Origin: CAMLFJ01 sp040902305
Lineage (GTDB): Bacteria > Methylomirabilota > Methylomirabilia > Rokubacteriales > CSP1-6
NCBI GenBank assembly: GCA_040902305.1
Contig: JBBDXN010000160.1
Span: 1 to 62,921, forward strand
Reading direction: 5' to 3'
Length of the DNA: 62,921 nucleotides
Within the stretch, counting starts at the first letter, position 1. Every line of letters begins with the position of its first letter. The translations under genes were made by a program, and so were the position numbers. The notes under the pieces were generated by a model. The model was not told the DNA's origin, did no database searches, and saw only the letters and a program-made list of their open reading frames with translations. This document shows positions 59,313-62,921 of the stretch, one piece after another.

Positions 59313-60345
59313 TCAGACCGGTAGTCTCCTGGTGGTCGATGACAACCGGGTGAACCGGCTGCTCCTCGGGCGCGCCCTGGAGCAGCTCGGGCATTCGGTC
59401 GCCTTCGCCGAGAACGGGCGCCAGGCGATCGAGGCCCTGCGGGAGCGACGCGTCGAGTTGATCCTGCTGGACATCGAGATGCCGGAGATGGACGGCTACC
59501 AGACGCTCGCCGCGCTGGCCGCCGACCCGCGCCTGCGCGACGTCCCGGTGGTGATGATGTCCTCGGTGGAGGAGGTGGACAGCGTCGCCCGGTGCATCGA
59601 GATGGGCGCAGAGGACTACCTCTTCAAGCCGGTGAACCCGATCCTGCTCAAGGCGCGCGTCGGGGCCAGCCTCGAGAAAAAACGGCTCCGGGATCTCCAG
59701 CGCGAGCTGTTCCGCAAGTTCGCGACCGCCGAGGTGGCGGACGAAGTGCTGACCAGCGGAGGGTCCCTCGACGGCAAGTACAAGCAGGTCGAGGCCAGCG
59801 TGATGTTCTCCGACATCCGGTCCTATACGAGTATCACCGAGGCGCTGTCGCCGGCCGAGACCATCGAGCTCCTGAACAGCTACTACACGCTGACGTTCGA
59901 CGCCATCGCCGGCCACGGCGGGATCGTCAACCAGATGCTGGGCGACGGCCTGATGGCCATCTTCGGCGCCCCGCTCCCCCTCGCCGATCACCGGGATCGC
60001 GCGGTGCGCGCGGCGGTCGAGATGATCGAGATGATGGACGCCTTCAACCGGGAGCGGGCGCGCCGGGGCGCAATGGAGGTCCGGATCGGGATCGGCATCG
60101 CCTCCGGGCCGCTCGTGGCCGGCTTCACCGGCACCCAGCAGCGCATGACCTACACCGGGGTGGGCTATGCGGTGAACCTCGCCGCCCACCTGGAGGCGCA
60201 TACCAAGATCGTCGGCCGGCCCATCCTGATCGACGAGAACACCCGGACCGGACTCGGCCAGGGATTCCGCGTCGAGTCGCATGGCCCGACCCAGCTCAAG
60301 ACCAGGAGCCAGGCCGTGCCGATCTACTCGGTGTCTCTCCTCTAG
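59296..60345 (+). CDS. Receiver-nucleotidyl cyclase protein with altered active site
   Basis: Response regulator of 349 residues from GTG 59296, overlapping the hybrid kinase gene by 17 bp. The receiver has phospho-Asp59 (ELILLDIEMPEMDG) and the Lys in DYLFKPVNP. The output is a class III cyclase domain (about 160-345), with metal Asp173 (MFSDIRSYTSI) and Asp217 (MLGDGLMAIFGAP). The usual adenine-selecting Lys is Gln213 and the transition-state Arg is His298 (VNLAAHLE); Thr287 and Asn294 are kept. Activity or base specificity may therefore differ. The neighbouring kinase is the obvious phosphodonor. Confidence 0.87.
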   Translation: MTSPANQTGSLLVVDDNRVNRLLLGRALEQLGHSVAFAENGRQAIEALRERRVELILLDIEMPEMDGYQTLAALAADPRLRDVPVVMMSSVEEVDSVARCIEMGAEDYLFKPVNPILLKARVGASLEKKRLRDLQRELFRKFATAEVADEVLTSGGSLDGKYKQVEASVMFSDIRSYTSITEALSPAETIELLNSYYTLTFDAIAGHGGIVNQMLGDGLMAIFGAPLPLADHRDRAVRAAVEMIEMMDAFNRERARRGAMEVRIGIGIASGPLVAGFTGTQQRMTYTGVGYAVNLAAHLEAHTKIVGRPILIDENTRTGLGQGFRVESHGPTQLKTRSQAVPIYSVSLL

Positions 60346-60402
60346 CCGGGATTACCCGGGCCCGTCGCGGCTCTCACCGGCCCGAGAGTCCCGGAAGCGC
60401 CG

Positions 60403-61293
60403 CTACTCCCAGAGGAACTGGCGGGGATCGACGGCCTGGCCGCGCACCTGGATCTCGTAGTGCAGATGCGGGCCGGAGGTGCGGCCGGTATTGCCGGTGA
60501 GCGCGATGACCTGCCCGCGCTCGACGCGCTCGCCGTGCTTGACCCGGGCCTCCTGCAGGTGCCCGTACAGCGAGCGCAGACCGTGCCCGTGGTCGACGAC
60601 GAGCATGTTGCCGTACTCTCCGCCGTGGCCCGCGAGGACCACGGTGCCGACGGCCGGCGCGTACACCGGGGTGCCGCGGCCGGCGCTGATGTCGAGGCCG
60701 CGGTGGAACTCGAACTCGCCCGTCCAGGGGGACTGGCGCTGGCCGAAGCGGGAGTTGAGCGGCCCGCGTACCGGCCACCGGAACGGCATCGCGATCAGGA
60801 TGGAGCGCGTGCGCTCCATGAACTGGCCGAGAGCCCGCAGGCTCTGGCCGCTCTCGCTCACGGTGCTGGCCAGGGAGGCGAGCTGCTGCGGGAGGGCCGG
60901 CCCTTCGCCCGCGTAGACGAGCGGCAGCACCGCCACCGCGCCGCCCATGCCGGTGCCCTTGACGGTGGCGCCGGGGGCGGGGCCGAAGGTGCTCCACACC
61001 CGTACGTGCGCGGCCTGCCAGGCCGTCACCTCGCGGTTGACCTCGGCCACCCGCTGCTCGAAGGTGTCGAGCAGCGCCCGCTGCTCCTGCACGCGCCGCT
61101 CGAGGGCGGCCGCCTCGAGCTGGGCGCGCTTCAGCGCGAAGTAGTCCATCCAGGTGCCGCTGAGGAGCGCGCCGCTCAGCAGCAGGAGCAGCAGGCTGCC
61201 CCGCAGGAGCCACCGGGGGCAGCCCACGTGCAGCATGCGGCTACCGCCGCCGTGCACCAGGACCAGGGTGAAGCCGCCGCGGCGCTCGCTCAT
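60403..61293 (-). CDS. M23-family peptidoglycan endopeptidase
   Basis: LytM-type metallopeptidase of 296 residues. A membrane anchor (LLRGSLLLLLLSGALLSGTW) is followed by a coiled coil (about 52-95) and the C-terminal M23 domain (about 175-290). Zinc ligands are in FHRGLDISAGRGTPVYAP (HxxxD) and SGPHLHYEIQVRG (HxH). It cleaves cross-linked stem peptides or anchors envelope shape factors. The ATG overlaps the bactofilin stop (ATGA). Bactofilin with an M23 peptidase is a recurrent pair in cell-shape control. Confidence 0.92.
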   Translation of the reverse strand: MSERRGGFTLVLVHGGGSRMLHVGCPRWLLRGSLLLLLLSGALLSGTWMDYFALKRAQLEAAALERRVQEQRALLDTFEQRVAEVNREVTAWQAAHVRVWSTFGPAPGATVKGTGMGGAVAVLPLVYAGEGPALPQQLASLASTVSESGQSLRALGQFMERTRSILIAMPFRWPVRGPLNSRFGQRQSPWTGEFEFHRGLDISAGRGTPVYAPAVGTVVLAGHGGEYGNMLVVDHGHGLRSLYGHLQEARVKHGERVERGQVIALTGNTGRTSGPHLHYEIQVRGQAVDPRQFLWE

Positions 61294-61700
61294 GGTCGCT
61301 TGAGCGGCAGCACCGCGCCGTCGCGGCCGGCCTCGGTCGCGCCGGCCCTGGGCATGCGGCAGTGCCCCTCGAACATCACGCCTTCCTCGAGCACGATGAC
61401 GGGCGACTCGAGGTCCCCGAAGACGCGGGCCTTGCCGGTGAGCTCCACGCGCTCGCTCGCGTGCACGTCGCCCACCAGCTCGCCGTTCACCACGAGCGTG
61501 CCCGCGCGCACGCTGGCGTTGACCACGCCGCGCTCGCCGATGATGAGGGTGTCGGGCGAGGCGATCTCACCCTGGAATTTCCCGTTGAGCAGGACCGTAC
61601 CGCTGAAGGTGTACTTGCCCTCGATCTCGGAGCCCTCGTCGAGGAAGGCGGTCAGCTTCTTGCGACTCGCGGGGGAAACGCGGCGGGTCCACGGCCACAT
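61290..61700 (-). CDS. Bactofilin
   Basis: Polymer-forming cytoskeletal protein of 136 residues. The core is a right-handed beta-helix with the family pattern GSEIEGKYTFSGTVLLNGKF, ASPDTLIIGERGVVNASVRA and GELVGDVHASERVELTGKAR. I start at ATG 61700. It overlaps and is co-translated with the M23 peptidase, suggesting a shape or envelope module. Confidence 0.9.
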   Translation of the reverse strand: MWPWTRRVSPASRKKLTAFLDEGSEIEGKYTFSGTVLLNGKFQGEIASPDTLIIGERGVVNASVRAGTLVVNGELVGDVHASERVELTGKARVFGDLESPVIVLEEGVMFEGHCRMPRAGATEAGRDGAVLPLKRP

Positions 61701-61716
61701 GCGCGATCGACAACCG

Positions 61717-61863
61717 CTACTTCTGCGCGCTCGGGCGCATGTCTTCGACGATGGTGAGCCGCGTGGCAGGCGCGGGCGAAACCTCCTGGGGAGCGCGGGG
61801 GCCGGTCTCGACTCGGGTGGCCCGGCCGGCGGAGCGCGGCTTGGCACCATTGCGTCCGAACAT
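61717..61863 (-). CDS. Small Pro/Arg-rich protein upstream of bactofilin
   Basis: Predicted 48-residue protein with a good GAGGAGG site before ATG 61863; it ends 16 bp before the bactofilin start. The opening MFGRNGAKPRSAGRAT resembles the flexible N-terminus of other bactofilins. It may be a separate leader peptide, a small partner, or a detached bactofilin tail. No homology is asserted. Confidence 0.4.
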   Translation of the reverse strand: MFGRNGAKPRSAGRATRVETGPRAPQEVSPAPATRLTIVEDMRPSAQK

Positions 61864-61941
61864 CGTGACTGGCCTCCTCGAGGAATTCGCGGCGTAAAGA
61901 ACGAACTACCGGTAGGCAACGTCCCTGCCAGGAGGGGGTGT

Positions 61942-61970
61942 GCTATAACTATTTGATTACATGTTCTGAA
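61942..61970 (-). promoter_or_regulatory. Promoter candidate of the bactofilin operon
   Basis: Minus-strand TTCAGA, 17-base spacer, TATAGC, inside an AT-rich island unusual for this window. Confidence 0.4.
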
Positions 61971-62062
61971 GGCCCCATTCCTTCGAGGCGAGAATCGGCA
62001 GGTTGACGCTCCGTGACACCACGCCTGTCACAGGAGGGACAGCAGGACCCAGGAAGGCCGGG

Positions 62063-62482
62063 CTACTGCGGGACGATCAGGGTGGGCAGCTCGCCCGGGG
62101 GCTGCAGGATGAAGCCGCCCCCGTCCTGCTTGAGCAAGAACGTGGCCGGTCCGCTGGCGGAGAGGATGGTCCAGCCGCTGCCGTCGGATCGGGGGGAGAC
62201 GAAGGAGGCGGACTCGCCCGGGCGCTGGATGATGAAGCCACCCTTCTTGTCCGAGATCAGGTAGATGGGGCCCTGACCGGCGGTGTGGATCACGTAGCCC
62301 TCGCCCCAGGCCGAGAAATACACGTCGACCGGAAAGCCGCCCGGCGGCGTGGCCTTGAAGTGGATCGCCGCGGCGGCCGGCCGCGGCGGCGGGAAGGCGT
62401 CGTCGGAGGCACACCCCCCGAGCGCGAGCGCGACCAGCATCGTCAATCCGAGCCCGAATCCGCGCACCGTCTTGTCGCTCAT
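62063..62482 (-). CDS. Putative lipoprotein, unknown function
   Basis: Protein of 139 residues with a lipoprotein signal (LVALALGGCAS, lipid on Cys24). The mature part is short beta segments with a repeated pattern of Gly-Gly and aromatic residues (YLISDKKGGFIIQRPGE, FLLKQDGGGFILQPPGE), suggesting two or three related hairpins. I do not recognise the family. It starts 19 bp after the PEP carboxykinase stop and may be co-transcribed. Confidence 0.7.
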   Translation of the reverse strand: MSDKTVRGFGLGLTMLVALALGGCASDDAFPPPRPAAAAIHFKATPPGGFPVDVYFSAWGEGYVIHTAGQGPIYLISDKKGGFIIQRPGESASFVSPRSDGSGWTILSASGPATFLLKQDGGGFILQPPGELPTLIVPQ

Positions 62483-62501
62483 GTGATCGCTCGGCGCCGG
62501 C

Positions 62502-62921
62502 TCAGAGACCGAACCGGCGGGCCGTGTCCCGGTGGGCCTTCCGGATCGCGGGCGGCAGCCGCTCGCCGAACTGGTCGTAGAACTCGCCCAGCTCCGCGAG
62601 CGCCTGCCGCCATTCCTCGCGATCCACGCGCAGCGCGGCCTCGAGCGCGCCCGGCCGCATCGACAGGCCGGAGACGTCGATGGCGCCGGGAGCCGGCACG
62701 TGGCCGATCGGGGTCTCGACCGCCTGGCCTCCCCCGTGGATGCGCTCGACGATCCACTTGAGGATGCGCACGTTCTCGCCGTAGCCCGGCCACAGGAAGT
62801 GGCCCTCCGCGTCGCGCCGGAACCAGTTCACCCGGAAGATCTTGGGCGGGTTCTTGAGCCGGGGCCCGACGGACAGCCAGTGCGTGAAGTAGTCCGCCAT
62901 GTTGTAGCCGCAGAACGGGAT
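62502..62921 (-). CDS. pckG: Phosphoenolpyruvate carboxykinase (GTP), partial
   Basis: C-terminal 139 residues of GTP-dependent PEP carboxykinase, which converts oxaloacetate and GTP to phosphoenolpyruvate. The gene enters from the right edge, so its start is missing. Characteristic segments are IPFCGYNMADYFTHWL, KIFRVNWFRRDAEGHFLWPG and YGENVRILKWIVERIHG. The in-frame Met at 62900 is internal, not a start. Confidence 0.93.
   Translation of the reverse strand: MPFCGYNMADYFTHWLSVGPRLKNPPKIFRVNWFRRDAEGHFLWPGYGENVRILKWIVERIHGGGQAVETPIGHVPAPGAIDVSGLSMRPGALEAALRVDREEWRQALAELGEFYDQFGERLPPAIRKAHRDTARRFGL

Overview
This window is a high-GC, densely coded bacterial chromosome segment. It holds about 60 genes, one tRNA, no rRNA, and no recognisable insertion sequence, phage or CRISPR array. 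A complete coenzyme F420 pathway, several F420-linked oxidoreductases, large multi-GAF histidine kinases, a sigma54/NtrC-type nitrogen locus, a Tat system and several outer-membrane barrels point to a Gram-negative soil or subsurface lineage. My best guess is Candidatus Rokubacteria/Methylomirabilota or a close relative; this is inference from gene content and was not verified. The sequence looks like a metagenome scaffold: it has three 10-N gaps (4201, 26603, 30829), two of them beside artefactual-looking homopolymers.

Layout. 1-11.1 kb: a phosphate-starvation locus (phoB-like regulator, pstS, pstC, pstA, pstB), a second PhoB/PhoR pair, a Tat-exported transglutaminase and a metallo-beta-lactamase-fold lipoprotein. 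Both phoB-like and pstS are preceded by four 11-bp-spaced repeats that look like Pho boxes. 11.1-18.8 kb: a nitrogen locus (porin, glnA, amtB, glnK, a single-domain response regulator and an NtrC-family activator) with three sigma54-type promoters. 19-27.1 kb: F420 biosynthesis and use (LLM oxidoreductase, PPOX-class enzyme, cofG, cofH, cofD, cofC, cofE, npdG), with an HU-like gene and a GNAT-like gene in the middle. 27.1-31.5 kb: a HAD phosphatase, an IscS-like protein that lacks the PLP lysine next to a TusA-like protein, then a diguanylate cyclase overlapping a REC-HD-GYP gene. 32.6-37.4 kb: thiolase plus its DUF35 partner, a decayed cyclase gene, an AlaX editing protein, a complete tRNA-Gly(CCC) unit and a peptide-type binding protein. 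37.4-41.4 kb: a tightly overlapping set (KaiC-like ATPase, winged-helix protein, amidohydrolase, tRNA nucleotidyltransferase). 41.5-45 kb: GAF-HD-GYP, a lexA operon with a small membrane protein, and a TatB-like protein fused to an Ada-like zinc motif. 45.1-50.1 kb: a FecR-domain surface protein, a frameshifted truncated copy of it, and a TPR-plus-beta-barrel outer-membrane protein. 50.2-54.6 kb: M20 peptidase, sugar-phosphate genes (pgl, rpiA), a DUF2064 protein, and an OsmC protein whose catalytic cysteine codon is an in-frame TGA followed by a hairpin, which is a strong selenocysteine candidate. 54.8-60.3 kb: a giant hybrid kinase and a REC-nucleotidyl cyclase. 60.4-62.9 kb: M23 peptidase with bactofilin, a lipoprotein and the 3' end of a GTP-type PEP carboxykinase gene.

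How the parts fit. The first 19 kb senses phosphate and nitrogen and drives their uptake. The middle makes the deazaflavin cofactor F420 and probably spends it through LLM and PPOX enzymes. The rest is largely signalling (c-di-GMP and cyclic-nucleotide turnover, hybrid kinase), envelope and stress functions. A short dispersed repeat, core AGCCGAAGGCGAGCCGAGC, recurs at four loci, mostly directly after stop codons. The most interesting items are the selenocysteine-type OsmC, the lysine-less IscS-like/TusA pair, the FecR-protein/TPR-barrel locus, the TatB/Ada-motif fusion, the lexA operator and operon, and the Pho-box arrays.
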